NCBI RefSeq assembly: GCF_900104655.1
Contig: NZ_FNWD01000002.1
Coordinates: 1,596,246-1,660,245 of the forward strand
Reading direction: 5' to 3'
Source: Millionella massiliensis
GTDB taxonomy: Bacteria; Bacteroidota; Bacteroidia; Bacteroidales; Rikenellaceae
Length of the DNA: 64,000 nucleotides
In this document: piece by piece, positions 1 through 9,594 of the stretch
Position numbering within the stretch: the stretch's first letter is position 1
How the letters are laid out: each line of letters opens with the position of its first letter
Position numbers and translations under genes: made by a program
Notes under the pieces: model-generated
Database searches by the model: none
What the model was told of the DNA's origin: nothing
Seen by the model: only the letters and a program-made list of their open reading frames with translations

Positions 1-1271
1 CAGCACAAGACTACAAAGACGACCCCAAATACGGAGCCGATCCGGCCGCCCGTGAACAGAACGTCCGCATCCTGAACTTCTTCGGCGATGCCTACCGTGC
101 CAAAGACTACAACACCGCCACCACTTATCTGCGTCAATTGATCCAAAACGCCCCGAAGGCATCCGAAAACATGTACATCCGCGGTATCGACATCTACCGC
201 AACAAAGCCACCGCTGCCGAAACCAAAGAAGAGCGTCGTGCCATGGTGGACAGTATCCTCTGGATCTACGACAAACGTATCGAAGCCTTCGGCGAACATC
301 CCGAACGCGGTGAAGGCTACCTGCGCGGCGAAAAAGCCAAACTGTTCATGAGCATGATGCCCGCCGACCGCGAACGTCTGTTCAAACTCTTCCGCGAAGC
401 CATCGACGGCGAACACCAGTTCGAACCCGGCCTGGCCGTGATGTACTTCAACACCGTCGTTGAAAGCTTCAAACTCGACGACGTGACCCCCGAAGAGCTG
501 ATCGAGACCTACGAACGCCTCAGCCAGCGTATCGCCACCAACACCTCCGAAGAAGCCAAAGAAGCAGCCAAAGCCCTGGACGACCTCTTTGCCACCAGCG
601 GTGCCGCCGACTGCGCCTCGATCGAACAGATCTACAAACCCAAATACGAAGCCGATCCCACCAACCAGCAACTTATCGAGACCATTCTTTCGTTGCTGAA
701 CCGCGGCGGCTGCTCGAGCGACTTCTACCTCTCGATGCTCGAAAAATACTACGAAGTCAATCCGAAACCTGAAATCGCCATCCAACTCGCCTCGGTATTC
801 CAGGAGAAGAAAGACTTCACCAAAGCGATGGAATACCTGACCGTGGGCATCGAAAAAGAGACTGACCCCGCTAAAAAAGCCAACTTCCTGCTCCAGGCCG
901 CAACCATGAGCAGCGCCAACGGAGCCTACCGTGAAGCCGCCGGTTTCGCCCGCAAAGCCATCGAACTCGACTCGAACAACGGCGTAGCCTACCTGCTTCT
1001 GGGTGCCGCATACGGTAGTGGTGCCGGCAGCGCCTGCAGCGCTTTCGACAGCCAAACCGCCATGTGGCTGGCCGTCGACAACCTCTCGCGCGCCCGTCAG
1101 CTTCTGCCCGAAGATGATCCCCAGCAGCAACAAATCAGCCAGATGATCGCCAACTACAGCGCCAACTTCCCAAAAACCGAAGAGACCTTCATGCGCGGTC
1201 TGAACCCTGGCGACTCGTACACCGTCAGCTGCGGCTGGATCAGCGGTGCCACCACCGTGCGCGAACGCTAA
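1..1271 (+). CDS. Tetratricopeptide-repeat protein (5' end outside window)
   Basis: The reading frame is open from base 3 and has no start in the window, so the N-terminus is missing; about 422 residues remain. The protein is helical and rich in Ala/Glu/Lys. TPR-like helix pairs are clearest in the last third (about nt 770-1010), where residues such as FTKAMEYLTVGIEKE and YREAAGFARKAIELDSNN match the TPR pattern. The C-terminus ends soon after a Gly/Ser/Cys stretch (SCGWISGATT). It lies 59 bp upstream of lptC in the same direction, so it is probably the first visible gene of an envelope-biogenesis operon. TPR proteins in this position are usually periplasmic scaffolds, but no specific partner can be read from the sequence. 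Confidence 0.85.
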   Translation, partial: AQDYKDDPKYGADPAAREQNVRILNFFGDAYRAKDYNTATTYLRQLIQNAPKASENMYIRGIDIYRNKATAAETKEERRAMVDSILWIYDKRIEAFGEHPERGEGYLRGEKAKLFMSMMPADRERLFKLFREAIDGEHQFEPGLAVMYFNTVVESFKLDDVTPEELIETYERLSQRIATNTSEEAKEAAKALDDLFATSGAADCASIEQIYKPKYEADPTNQQLIETILSLLNRGGCSSDFYLSMLEKYYEVNPKPEIAIQLASVFQEKKDFTKAMEYLTVGIEKETDPAKKANFLLQAATMSSANGAYREAAGFARKAIELDSNNGVAYLLLGAAYGSGAGSACSAFDSQTAMWLAVDNLSRARQLLPEDDPQQQQISQMIANYSANFPKTEETFMRGLNPGDSYTVSCGWISGATTVRER

Positions 1272-1330
1272 TCCAGGTCCGCCGCACAGGGATACGAAGA
1301 GACCCACACAGCCCCGTATTCCTTCCGACC

Positions 1331-2005
1331 ATGAAACCTACGAAACACCACACAACCTATCGAGCAGTGCTTGCCGCCATCGCCGCGGCAGGCACTCTTT
1401 GTCTGTTCGGCTGCGGCCAAAAGGAGCCCGAGCCGACCGTCAAAGACCCCGAAACCACCCCTACCCAGATCAGCCACAACCACCGCGTCATCAACTCCGA
1501 AGACGGCCGGCGCCAATACCGCATGGAGACCCCCCTGCTCGAACGCTTCGAACTCGCCGAAGTGCCCTTTACGGAATTCAAGAAGGGGATCAAAATCGAG
1601 ACCTTCGACAGCGCCCTGCGCGTCGAGAGCGACCTGGTAGCCGACTACGCCCGACTGAACGAAGTGACCGAAATCTGGGAGGCCCGCGGCAACGTCATCG
1701 CCCACAGCTACAACCAGGAGCGGCAGCGGACCCTCTACACCGAACGGCTCTACTGGGATCAGAAAAAGAAAAAGATATACAGCGACACCGTATCACGCGT
1801 TGTCGACGGTAGCAGCGTCCACATCGGCAGCAACTTCGAAGCCGACGAAAACTTCGAGACCTGGAGCTTCCACCGCACCGCCGGCCAGATCGAAGTCGAA
1901 GCCATCAACCAGCAAGACTCCACCCGGCAGAACATCCCCCAGTCCGACTCTACCGCAACCCCCGGCAGCACCGCATCCGCAGCCGACACGACCCGCGGAC
2001 GGTAG
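1331..2005 (+). CDS. lptC: LptC-like LPS export lipoprotein
   Basis: A 224-residue protein with a lipoprotein signal peptide ending in LCLFGC (lipidated Cys28), followed by a Pro/Thr linker and a beta-rich domain of the LptC/OstA-like kind (around residues 50-190; note GIKIETFDSALRVESDLVADYA and EIWEARGNVIA, which resemble the repeating strands of the LptA/LptC jelly roll). In the Lpt system LptC passes lipopolysaccharide from the inner-membrane LptB2FG transporter to the periplasmic bridge. It sits between the TPR gene and a CNNM/CorC gene, with PpiD further on; lptC is often found with these genes in Bacteroidetes. The tail after residue 195 is low-complexity Ser/Thr/Ala. The family call is good, though lptC genes diverge strongly. 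Confidence 0.8.
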   Translation: MKPTKHHTTYRAVLAAIAAAGTLCLFGCGQKEPEPTVKDPETTPTQISHNHRVINSEDGRRQYRMETPLLERFELAEVPFTEFKKGIKIETFDSALRVESDLVADYARLNEVTEIWEARGNVIAHSYNQERQRTLYTERLYWDQKKKKIYSDTVSRVVDGSSVHIGSNFEADENFETWSFHRTAGQIEVEAINQQDSTRQNIPQSDSTATPGSTASAADTTRGR

Positions 2006-2032
2006 TCTCCCGCCTCCACCCTATACCCACCC

Positions 2033-3292
2033 ATGGAGATTCAGATTATCATCATCGCCATAGCCCTTCTCCTGTCGGCCTTCTTTTCCGGTATGGAGAT
2101 CGCCTTTCTCTCCTCCAACAAACTGAGGCTCGAAATCGAACGCAAGCAGAGCAAGACCTACGACCACATTGCCAGCCTGTTCCTGAAAGCCCCCGGGCAG
2201 TATATCTCCACCATTCTGGTCGGCAACAACATCGCACTGGTCATCTACTCGATCTTCATGAGCAGCCTGTACGTCAGCATCACCGGCAGCTCGAACTACG
2301 CCCTCGAAACCCTGATCTCGACCCTGATCATCATCTTCACCTCCGAGTTCCTGCCCAAAGCCGTCGTCAAGGCCAATCCCAACTTCTACCTGCGCCACTT
2401 CGCCATCCCGCTGTACGGGTTCTACATCATATTCTACCCGCTATCGCGTTTTGCGACCCTGCTCTCGACCCTGCTGCTGCGCCTGATGGGCAAACGCGTG
2501 ACCCCCGCACCCCAAACCGCCGAATTCGGCAAGGTTGACCTGGCCACCCTGGTCGAAGAGGCCGCCGGAGGCGAAGAGAGCGACGAAGAGGAAAAGGAAG
2601 ACAACGACCAACGCATCCGCCTGTTCCAGAACGCCCTCGACTTCTCCGAACAGCGCGTACGCGACTGCATGGTGCCGCGTACCGACATCGAAGCCCTCGA
2701 AGTGAGCTCCAGCGTCGACGACCTGCGCCATCTGTTCGTGACCACCGGCTACTCGCGCGTCCCAATCTACGACGGCACCATCGACAACATCATCGGCTAC
2801 GCCAACCACAAGAGCCTCTTCCGCAACCCCGCCACCATCCGCGAAGTGCTCCGGCAGCCGCTCTACGTACCCGAGACCATGTCGCAGCAGAAGTTGCTCG
2901 GGGCCCTGATCCACGACCACAAATCGATGGCCATCGTGATCGACGAATTCGGCAGCACCGCCGGACTGGTGACCCTCGAAGACCTGCTGGAACAGATCTT
3001 CGGCGAGATCGAAGACGAGCACGACGCCGACTACCTGGTCGAAAAGCAGATCAACGACAACGAGTACATACTGGCCGGCCGTCTGGAGATCGACCACCTG
3101 AACGAAAGCTACCGGCTGGGTATCCCCGAGTCCGATCGTTACGACACCCTTGCGGGCTACATCCTCGACCAGAGCGAAGACATCCCTCGCCCGGGCGACA
3201 TCATCAAGGCCGACGGTCTGAAAATCAAGATTCTTCGTACCAGCCGGACCCGCATCGAACTGGTGCAGCTCACAAAAGCTCGCGAAGCATAA
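2033..3292 (+). CDS. CNNM/CorC-family (hemolysin-type) membrane protein
   Basis: A 419-residue integral membrane protein. Residues 1-170 hold the DUF21/CNNM transmembrane domain with four hydrophobic segments (IIIIAIALLLSAFFSGMEIA, ISTILVGNNIALVIYSIFM and later ones). An acidic linker (EEAAGGEESDEEEKEDND) follows, then a CBS pair (about 195-320; VRDCMVPRTDIEAL, VPIYDGTIDNIIGY, AIVIDEFGSTAGLVTLEDLL) and a C-terminal CorC/HlyC transporter-associated domain (about 335-410). Members are linked to Mg2+/Co2+ efflux or homeostasis; older annotations say hemolysin. It follows lptC by 27 bp in the same direction. An internal Met at residue 21 is less likely as the start because it would remove half of the first membrane helix. 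Confidence 0.9.
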   Translation: MEIQIIIIAIALLLSAFFSGMEIAFLSSNKLRLEIERKQSKTYDHIASLFLKAPGQYISTILVGNNIALVIYSIFMSSLYVSITGSSNYALETLISTLIIIFTSEFLPKAVVKANPNFYLRHFAIPLYGFYIIFYPLSRFATLLSTLLLRLMGKRVTPAPQTAEFGKVDLATLVEEAAGGEESDEEEKEDNDQRIRLFQNALDFSEQRVRDCMVPRTDIEALEVSSSVDDLRHLFVTTGYSRVPIYDGTIDNIIGYANHKSLFRNPATIREVLRQPLYVPETMSQQKLLGALIHDHKSMAIVIDEFGSTAGLVTLEDLLEQIFGEIEDEHDADYLVEKQINDNEYILAGRLEIDHLNESYRLGIPESDRYDTLAGYILDQSEDIPRPGDIIKADGLKIKILRTSRTRIELVQLTKAREA

Positions 3293-3323
3293 AAAGAGAC
3301 TTCGCAATCTCGGAAAAAAACAG

Positions 3324-3331
3324 TACATTTG
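3324..3331 (+). promoter_or_regulatory. Candidate promoter of ppiD (TACATTTG)
   Basis: TACATTTG matches the TAnnTTTG -7 box used by the primary sigma factor of Bacteroidetes. A TTCG sequence 19 bases upstream (3301-3304) is a possible degenerate -33 box. It lies 58 bp before the ppiD ATG and implies that ppiD can be transcribed independently of the upstream genes. Confidence 0.55.
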
Positions 3332-3388
3332 CCCCCATTAGGCCCATTGCGGCGATTTACCGGAAAAAATAAAGTACACGATAAAAGA

Positions 3389-5452
3389 ATGGTAACTCTC
3401 AACACACTCAGAAACAAAGGCGGCGTTCTGCTAGCCATTGTGATCGGCGTAGCACTGCTCGCCTTCGTGCTCGGCGACATGCTCACCTCGGGCAGCACCC
3501 TGATGAACAGTTCGAAGATGAACGTAGGGACAATCGACGGCGAGAAAATCACCACCCAGGAGTACGCCCAGGCCATCGACGAACTGACCGAAGTACAACG
3601 CATCACCACCGGTCGTGAAGGTTCGAGCGAAGAAGAAAACGAAATGATCCGCGTTCAGGCATGGGACCTGATGATCCGTCAGAAAGCCCTGAAACCCAAT
3701 CTGAACGCCATCGGTCTGAGCGTTTCGGAAGACGAGATGGTTGAACTGCTGAGCGGAGCCAACCCCTCGCCCATCATCGCCCAAATGTTTGCCAACCCGC
3801 AGACCGGCATGTTCGATCCCACCCAGCTGCGCCAGTTCGTAGCCAACGTTGATCAGGACCAGACCGGCCGCATGCAGATGTTCTGGAACTACCTCCAGAA
3901 CGAAGTCAGCGATCAGAGCCTGATCTTCAAATTCAAAAGCCTGATCGACAAAGCAGCCTACGTAACCTCGCTCGAAGCCGAACAACTCGCCTCGATCGAA
4001 GGCAGCACCTATAGCGTCAACTACCTCGTCAGCCGTTACGAAACCATCGCCGACAGCACCGTACAGGTCAGCGACGCCGAACTGCGCAAATACTACGACG
4101 CACACCAGGGCATGTTCAAACAGGAAGACCTGCGCGACATCGAATACGTCACCTTCGAAGCCCTGCCCACCGCTGAAGACTACGCAGCCGCCGAAAAAAC
4201 CGTACGCGACCTGGCCAAAGACTTTGCCGCAGCCGAAAACGTACAGCAATTCGTATCGATGAACTCGCAGAGCGCCTTCGACTCGCGCTACTACAAAGCC
4301 GGCGAAATCACCGGTGACCTCGGCACTTTCGCCTTCAGCGCCACCCCCGACCAACTCTACGGCCCCGTTCTGAACGGTGACCAATGGACCATGGCCCGCA
4401 TCGCCGACGTACAGACCCTTCCGGACAGCATCCGCGTAAGCAACATCGTAATTCCCGCAGCAGAAAAAGCCATGGCCGACAGCCTCACCACCGCCCTGCA
4501 GAACGGCGGCGACTTTGCTGCTGCAGCCCGCGAATACTCGGCCGATGCACAGAGCGCAGCTCAGGGCGGCGACCTCGGCATGATGGATCCGCAGACCCTG
4601 GCACCGCAGTTTGCCGAAGCGCTGAAAGGCGCAACCACCGGCACTGTTAAGGCCATCACCACTCCCGAAGCCACCTTCATCGTGAAAGTGACCGCAACCA
4701 CCGGCGAATCGCAGAAAGTACAGCTCGGCGTCATCAACTATACCGTCGAAGCCAGCGAACAGACCCGCAACGACGTGTACAGCCAGGCCAATAAATTTGC
4801 CACCGCCGCCGCCACCAGCGGATTCGAAAAGGCAGTCACCGACGGTGCCCTCGCCAAACGTGTCGCAACCGTCGGCCCGAACGACCGTACCGTCGGCGGC
4901 ATCCAGCAATCCCGCGAACTGGCTCGCTGGGCCTTCAACGGCGAACAGGGCGAGATTTCGGACGTGAAAGAGTTCGGCAACAACTTTGTGATCGGTACCA
5001 TCACCGCCATCCGCAACAAAGGCATCGCCCCCTTCGAACAGGTTAAAAACGATGTCCGTGCATTGGTAATTCGCGAGAAGAAAGGCGAAATGCTGGCAGA
5101 AAAGATGAAAGGCGCCACCTCGGTAGCCGCACTGGCCGGCACGCTGGGTGTCGATACGCTGAGCAACAACGACATCAACTTCCAGGGCTTCATGGCTCCC
5201 GAAGTGGGTTACGATCCCGCCTTCACCGGCGGTGTGTCGGGTATCGCACAGACCGGCACCGTATCGAAACCGATTATTGGTCGCATCGGGGTTTATGCCG
5301 CCGAGATCACCGACAAACGCGATACTCCCGCAGATCAGGCCATCGAAAAAGCACGTCTGACCGCAGAAGCTCAGCAGAGCGCCTTTATGGCCGCCTACGA
5401 AGCCTTCATGCAACTGAGCGACATTCAGGATACCCGTTACCGCTTCTATTAA
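3389..5452 (+). CDS. PpiD-like periplasmic peptidyl-prolyl isomerase/chaperone
   Basis: A 687-residue protein. The start at 3389 was chosen because it gives a short cytoplasmic tail (MVTLNTLRNKGG) and then one hydrophobic anchor (residues about 12-31), the usual PpiD/SurA-like topology; an earlier in-frame ATG at 3329 would overlap the promoter. A SurA_N-like helical region follows, then a parvulin (PpiC-type) rotamase domain at about residues 345-435, including GGDFAAAAREYSADAQSAAQ and GGDLGMMDP, and a second, degenerate parvulin-like region before the C-terminus. The probable role is folding of outer-membrane and secreted proteins at the inner-membrane surface. A strong terminator follows, so this is the end of the transcript. 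Confidence 0.88.
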   Translation: MVTLNTLRNKGGVLLAIVIGVALLAFVLGDMLTSGSTLMNSSKMNVGTIDGEKITTQEYAQAIDELTEVQRITTGREGSSEEENEMIRVQAWDLMIRQKALKPNLNAIGLSVSEDEMVELLSGANPSPIIAQMFANPQTGMFDPTQLRQFVANVDQDQTGRMQMFWNYLQNEVSDQSLIFKFKSLIDKAAYVTSLEAEQLASIEGSTYSVNYLVSRYETIADSTVQVSDAELRKYYDAHQGMFKQEDLRDIEYVTFEALPTAEDYAAAEKTVRDLAKDFAAAENVQQFVSMNSQSAFDSRYYKAGEITGDLGTFAFSATPDQLYGPVLNGDQWTMARIADVQTLPDSIRVSNIVIPAAEKAMADSLTTALQNGGDFAAAAREYSADAQSAAQGGDLGMMDPQTLAPQFAEALKGATTGTVKAITTPEATFIVKVTATTGESQKVQLGVINYTVEASEQTRNDVYSQANKFATAAATSGFEKAVTDGALAKRVATVGPNDRTVGGIQQSRELARWAFNGEQGEISDVKEFGNNFVIGTITAIRNKGIAPFEQVKNDVRALVIREKKGEMLAEKMKGATSVAALAGTLGVDTLSNNDINFQGFMAPEVGYDPAFTGGVSGIAQTGTVSKPIIGRIGVYAAEITDKRDTPADQAIEKARLTAEAQQSAFMAAYEAFMQLSDIQDTRYRFY

Positions 5453-5512
5453 TCTCCTCGGGCCCGGGCGGGTTACGCTGGGCCGAAAAGAGAACGGTAT
5501 CACAAACGATAC

Positions 5513-5562
5513 AAGCAGTCGAGCCGATAAGTTGATAACTTATCGGCTCGACTGCTTTTTTT
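5513..5562 (+). terminator. Rho-independent terminator after ppiD
   Basis: A perfect 21-bp stem (5513-5533 with 5537-5557) closes a 3-base loop (GAT) and runs directly into seven T residues (5556-5562). It lies 60 bp after the ppiD stop. Confidence 0.92.
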
Positions 5563-6183
5563 GGAAAAAGGGGTTTTAGGAAAAAGAGTGAGGAACCGAT
5601 GACAGACCCGCTTCGCCCGTCGATTCATAATTAAATGCCCCCGTTTCGCGCCCCAATAATATACACAATAAGAAGATGCTTCAATGCTAAGGAGAACTTT
5701 TACATACACATCATAGCTCGAAGTAAGATTCTATCGATGACCCTCATTCTTTTCTCACATATAAGATGGGAATGGTCAATTGCCATAAGAGAAAGATTGG
5801 GAGGGTGAATAGAATAGAATAGAATAGAATAGAATAGAATAGAATAGAATAGAATAGAATAGAATAGAATAGAATAGAGAATGCGTGCCGATCAACCAAC
5901 ACAACCTCCATCTCCGGCCGGCTCACCGCAAGCAAAGCGACACAGGACACACGAAACACACAACAGACTCCGCATACTGACCGGCGAACAGAGATATAAA
6001 ACAGCGGATAAGCAACCACAACAGTCCTACACCCTCCGTTCATTTCCTCCTCCGAAGACTGCTCAAAAAAAGCCCGCAACGGACTCTACAAGAGCACCGT
6101 CACGGGCAAAAACTGAGAAACATTGTCCCGGCCACATCCCTCCGAAAAGGAGATCGCTCAGTGCAGCCGGAACCTGTTGTTAT
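5563..6183. other. Gene-free stretch between convergent transcription units
   Basis: Apart from the GAATA microsatellite at 5807-5876 I see no convincing gene. Open frames cross the region on both strands, but they lack signal peptides, domain-like composition and the codon bias of neighbouring genes, and the longest on the minus strand only exists because the microsatellite reads as FYSIL repeats. Base composition is more A+T-rich than the flanking genes, especially around 5640-5790. Confidence 0.6.
5807..5876. repeat. Pentanucleotide microsatellite (GAATA)x14
   Basis: Fourteen perfect tandem copies of GAATA, plus a partial unit. No interruption is visible. The tract lies between ppiD and the GH29 fucosidase gene, about 300 bp beyond the stop codon of the latter. 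A five-base unit would shift frame on gain or loss of copies, but no convincing coding sequence contains it. Confidence 0.97.
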
Positions 6184-8250
6184 CTACTCCGTCAGGACCG
6201 TAACCTCGGCAAATGAAGCACTGGCCGCATCGTCGGCCGTGGCATCCACCACAAAGGTCACCTGACGTCCCTTCACCGGTTCGGCAAAAGTAACTATCTG
6301 CTCGATCGGATTGGCCTTGATGTTCGAGAACTCACCCTTGGCGACCTCACGCCCATCGACCAGGATCCGATATTTGGAAACCGGCCCCATGCCCCAACGA
6401 TTGGCATCCGGCGCATAGGTAACCCCCTTCAGAGTGTAGGTTTCACCCAGGTCGATCACCAGCTCGCGACTCTTCGAGAGCAACAGATACCAGGCCGTAC
6501 TGGGGTTCCCGTCAAACGCCGTGAGTGCCGTCTCGCCCGCAGGCTTCACGACCTTGAATCCGGCAGTCGGGATATCGAACTGACGCGAAGCCACCGGGCT
6601 CATTTTTCCCAGCGTAGGATCGACCGTGATGGCACGAACCATCGCTTTGCGGGGCATCATAAACGGCTCGGTAAACTCGGGCGATTCGGCAGTAGGCTGC
6701 GAACCGTCCGTCGTGTAGTGGATCTCGGCTCCCTGCGGCCCGCTGATGAAGACCATGCCCTCGGCATTGCGACGGATCGACGGTTCGACCATCAGCACCG
6801 GAGCCAGAAATGCCTCGATATTGTTGATGCACAACGGCCCGCGCGCATCGAGGAAACGCACCCGGAGGCCGCGTGCCGGCGCCGTTTCGAACCGAATGAT
6901 TCGTTTATACCCGATCGTCGTCATCGTATCCTCCGTAACGACCGGCTGCCACTGAGCCAGCGAGTCGAGGTACTCCACGCAGAACCTGGCCACACGCTGG
7001 CCGAGCGGGATATACTCCTGCAACAGCACCCGGTTCATGGGCGTCACGGTATCGAAACGGAACTCGACGCTCCCCGTCTTGACCGTATCTTCCGTGGCCC
7101 AGTAGCTGTCCCAATCGCCGTCAGTCAGGTTTTCGGCGTCGAAATCCGAACCACGTTCGTTGCTGACGCGCGGTTCAATGCCGGCCAGCAGGTTCGTTTT
7201 GAACTCTTCGTCCAGGGCGTGACGCCACTCCATGATCCGGGCCGAGTCGATCGGATGGATCTTGCCGCTCAGCCCCACCGGGAAGTTCATCAGCAGGTTG
7301 GCATTGCGGCCGACGCTCTGGTAATAGATATTCACCAGATGCGAGAGGCTACGCACGGCGTGATCTTCGCGGGCGTGATAGAACCAACCCGGACGGATCG
7401 AAACATCGCACTCGGCCGGCTGCCATTCGATGCCGTTGGGCGACCCGTAGTGGGGGTTATCGCCCGGTTTATAGGGCGCCCAGTCGGTCTGACCGGCCCA
7501 CCCTTCTTCGTTGCCGACCCAACGGATCGTCGGCTGCGTACCGCCGAAGATCATGGCATTGGGGAAACGGGAGTGGATGAACTGCACGGCCCGTTCGTAC
7601 TGGTAGTAGCTGTTCGGGTCGATGGAACGCTTCTCGCGAGCACCGCCATAGTATCCGTCACCGCCATTGGCGCCGTCGAACCAATATTCGAACAGTTCGA
7701 CGCTGTCGCAATACTCGGTAATCAGTTCCTGAATCTGGTTGTGGAAATATTCGGTATAGGCCGGACGTCCGTATTCGGCGTGGTTACGATCCCAGGGCGA
7801 GAGGTAGAGGCCGAATTTCAGGCCGTATTTGCGGCAGGCATTGACCAGGTCGCGCACCATGTCACCCTTTCCGTCACGCCACGGCGAGTTTTTCACGCTG
7901 TACTCGGTGTATTTCGAGGGCCAGAGGTTAAATCCGTCGTGGTGTTTGGCCGTAAGGATCACCCCCTTGAATCCAGCCGCCTGGATGATACGCACCCACT
8001 GTTCTGCATCGAGATCAGTGGGGTTGAACGTCTCGGCCGGGGTGTCGCCGTACCCCCATTCGAGGTCGTTGAAGGTATTAAGGCCGAAATGGACAAAGGC
8101 ATAGGTCTCCATTTTCTGCCAATCGACCTGTGCCTGCGTCGGGATCGGATAGACCGGCTCGGGCGCTTTGCCTTTTTTCTGACACGCCGCGACACCCAGT
8201 ACAACGGCACCGGCCACGATCATGCGAAAGAGAATGCGATTCCGTTTCAT
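6184..8250 (-). CDS. GH29 alpha-L-fucosidase, lipoprotein
   Basis: A 688-residue secreted lipoprotein (lipobox VLGVAAC, Cys23). The GH29 (beta/alpha)8 domain occupies about residues 40-340, with the family's HFG motif (FVHFGLNTF), AKHHDGF (103-107), YLSPWDRN (149-156) and WFDGAN, whose Asp192 fits the catalytic nucleophile. The acid/base is less conserved in this family and is not assigned. The C-terminus holds an F5/8-type (CBM32-like) galactose-binding domain, a chitobiase-type Ig-like domain (GPQGAEIHYTTDGSQPTAES) and a second F5/8-like domain. It should release terminal L-fucose from host or mucin glycans at the cell surface. It starts 12 bp after the symporter stop, so the two are probably co-transcribed. 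Confidence 0.92.
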   Translation of the reverse strand: MKRNRILFRMIVAGAVVLGVAACQKKGKAPEPVYPIPTQAQVDWQKMETYAFVHFGLNTFNDLEWGYGDTPAETFNPTDLDAEQWVRIIQAAGFKGVILTAKHHDGFNLWPSKYTEYSVKNSPWRDGKGDMVRDLVNACRKYGLKFGLYLSPWDRNHAEYGRPAYTEYFHNQIQELITEYCDSVELFEYWFDGANGGDGYYGGAREKRSIDPNSYYQYERAVQFIHSRFPNAMIFGGTQPTIRWVGNEEGWAGQTDWAPYKPGDNPHYGSPNGIEWQPAECDVSIRPGWFYHAREDHAVRSLSHLVNIYYQSVGRNANLLMNFPVGLSGKIHPIDSARIMEWRHALDEEFKTNLLAGIEPRVSNERGSDFDAENLTDGDWDSYWATEDTVKTGSVEFRFDTVTPMNRVLLQEYIPLGQRVARFCVEYLDSLAQWQPVVTEDTMTTIGYKRIIRFETAPARGLRVRFLDARGPLCINNIEAFLAPVLMVEPSIRRNAEGMVFISGPQGAEIHYTTDGSQPTAESPEFTEPFMMPRKAMVRAITVDPTLGKMSPVASRQFDIPTAGFKVVKPAGETALTAFDGNPSTAWYLLLSKSRELVIDLGETYTLKGVTYAPDANRWGMGPVSKYRILVDGREVAKGEFSNIKANPIEQIVTFAEPVKGRQVTFVVDATADDAASASFAEVTVLTE

Positions 8251-8262
8251 ATCGAGTTCAGG

Positions 8263-9531
8263 TTATTCGGTTTTGGTATTCGAGTCAACGATGGAAGCCA
8301 CGGTGGCATCGCCCGTGACGTTCACGACCGTACGGAGCATGTCGAGCGGCCGGTCGAGTCCCAGGATCAGGGCCAGTCCTTCGGCGGGCAGCCCCACGGA
8401 GGAGAGCACCATAATCAGGATGACGATGGCACCGCCGGGAACGCCGGGCGTACCGATCGAAGAGAGCGTCGTCGTCACAACGATGGTCAGCAACTGGCTG
8501 GCCGAGAGGTCGACACCGGCCACCTGTGCGATGAAGACCACGGCCACGGCTTGGTAGAGGCTTGTTCCGTCCATATTGATGGTCATCCCCATGGGCAGCA
8601 CAAACGAGGTCACGCGCTGCGATACGCCCAGTTTCCGTTCCACGGTCTCCATATTGAGCGGCAGCGTGGCGGCACTGGAACTGGTCGTAAAGGCCAGCAA
8701 CTGCACGGGCGGCATCGTGGTGAGGAACTTGCGGACGGGGGTCTTCGAGAAGAATTTGAGCAGCAGCGGGTAAAACAGGAAGATCATCAACAGCAGCCCG
8801 ATCACGACAGTCAGGACGTAGAGCCCCAGCGCCCCGAGCAGTTCGAGGTCACCGGCCGTATCGGCAATCATGCCGGCCATCAACGCCAGCACGCCAATCG
8901 GAGCATACTGCATGATGATGTCGATGAGTTTGAGGATCACGGCATCGAGCGAATTGACCAGATTCATGAAGGGCGCCGACTTCTCCTTTCCGACAAAGAG
9001 CACGGCCACGCCGATCAGGATGGCGATGACGATCACCTGCAACATGCCGCCATTGTTGCTCATGGCGCCGATCATGTTGTCAGGAAAAATGTCCACCAGG
9101 AACTGCAGCGGCGGCGTCTCGGCCATGGCTTCGGCTTCGGTACTGCGTTCGGCGGCGGTGGCTCCGTAGCTGGCCTGCATGGCGGCAGCACTTTCGGTGC
9201 TGACCATCTTACCGGGGCCGATCAGTTCAACGAGCACGAGACCCACCACAATGGCCAGTACGGTGGTACAGATATAGATTCCGATGGTTTTGAAACCGAG
9301 TCGGGAGAGGGAGGCGATGTCGCTGAGGTTGCCGACACCTTTGATCAGCGAAATCATCACCAGCGGAATGGCAATGAACTTGAGCAGCCGCATGAAGATC
9401 TCGCCGAAGGGTTTAACCCAGTCGTTGACCCCCTGCACGAATCCGGCCTGAATGGCGACGATTCCGAGCAGGATCCCGAGCACCATGCCCGCGAGGATCT
9501 TGACGTAGAGCGGAAGGGAGTTGAAACGCAT
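8263..9531 (-). CDS. Dicarboxylate/amino acid:cation symporter (DAACS/SLC1 family)
   Basis: A 422-residue polytopic membrane protein with the SLC1/GltPh hallmarks: the serine-rich reentrant loop TSSSAATLPL, the NMDGT motif (GMTINMDGTSLY), the second hairpin GTPGVPGG, and the substrate/cation site NVTGDATVA near the end. It imports C4-dicarboxylates or acidic amino acids with Na+ or H+; the sequence does not separate aspartate/glutamate from succinate/fumarate. A stretch between helices 3 and 4 (around residues 110-140, rich in Ala/Glu) is the usual variable loop. It is followed closely by the fucosidase gene and preceded by the outer-membrane barrel gene 63 bp upstream. Confidence 0.93.
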   Translation of the reverse strand: MRFNSLPLYVKILAGMVLGILLGIVAIQAGFVQGVNDWVKPFGEIFMRLLKFIAIPLVMISLIKGVGNLSDIASLSRLGFKTIGIYICTTVLAIVVGLVLVELIGPGKMVSTESAAAMQASYGATAAERSTEAEAMAETPPLQFLVDIFPDNMIGAMSNNGGMLQVIVIAILIGVAVLFVGKEKSAPFMNLVNSLDAVILKLIDIIMQYAPIGVLALMAGMIADTAGDLELLGALGLYVLTVVIGLLLMIFLFYPLLLKFFSKTPVRKFLTTMPPVQLLAFTTSSSAATLPLNMETVERKLGVSQRVTSFVLPMGMTINMDGTSLYQAVAVVFIAQVAGVDLSASQLLTIVVTTTLSSIGTPGVPGGAIVILIMVLSSVGLPAEGLALILGLDRPLDMLRTVVNVTGDATVASIVDSNTKTE

Positions 9532-9594
9532 CTGATGGGGTTTGTTAGTGTCGGTTCTGTCCGACGGATTAGGGGATATAATAATTGGGTGGGG

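Noticed and set aside
5744..6079. Minus-strand frame carrying the (GAATA) tract as FYSIL repeats
   Set aside because: Repeat-derived composition, no signal peptide at the start and no homologous features; probably not coding.
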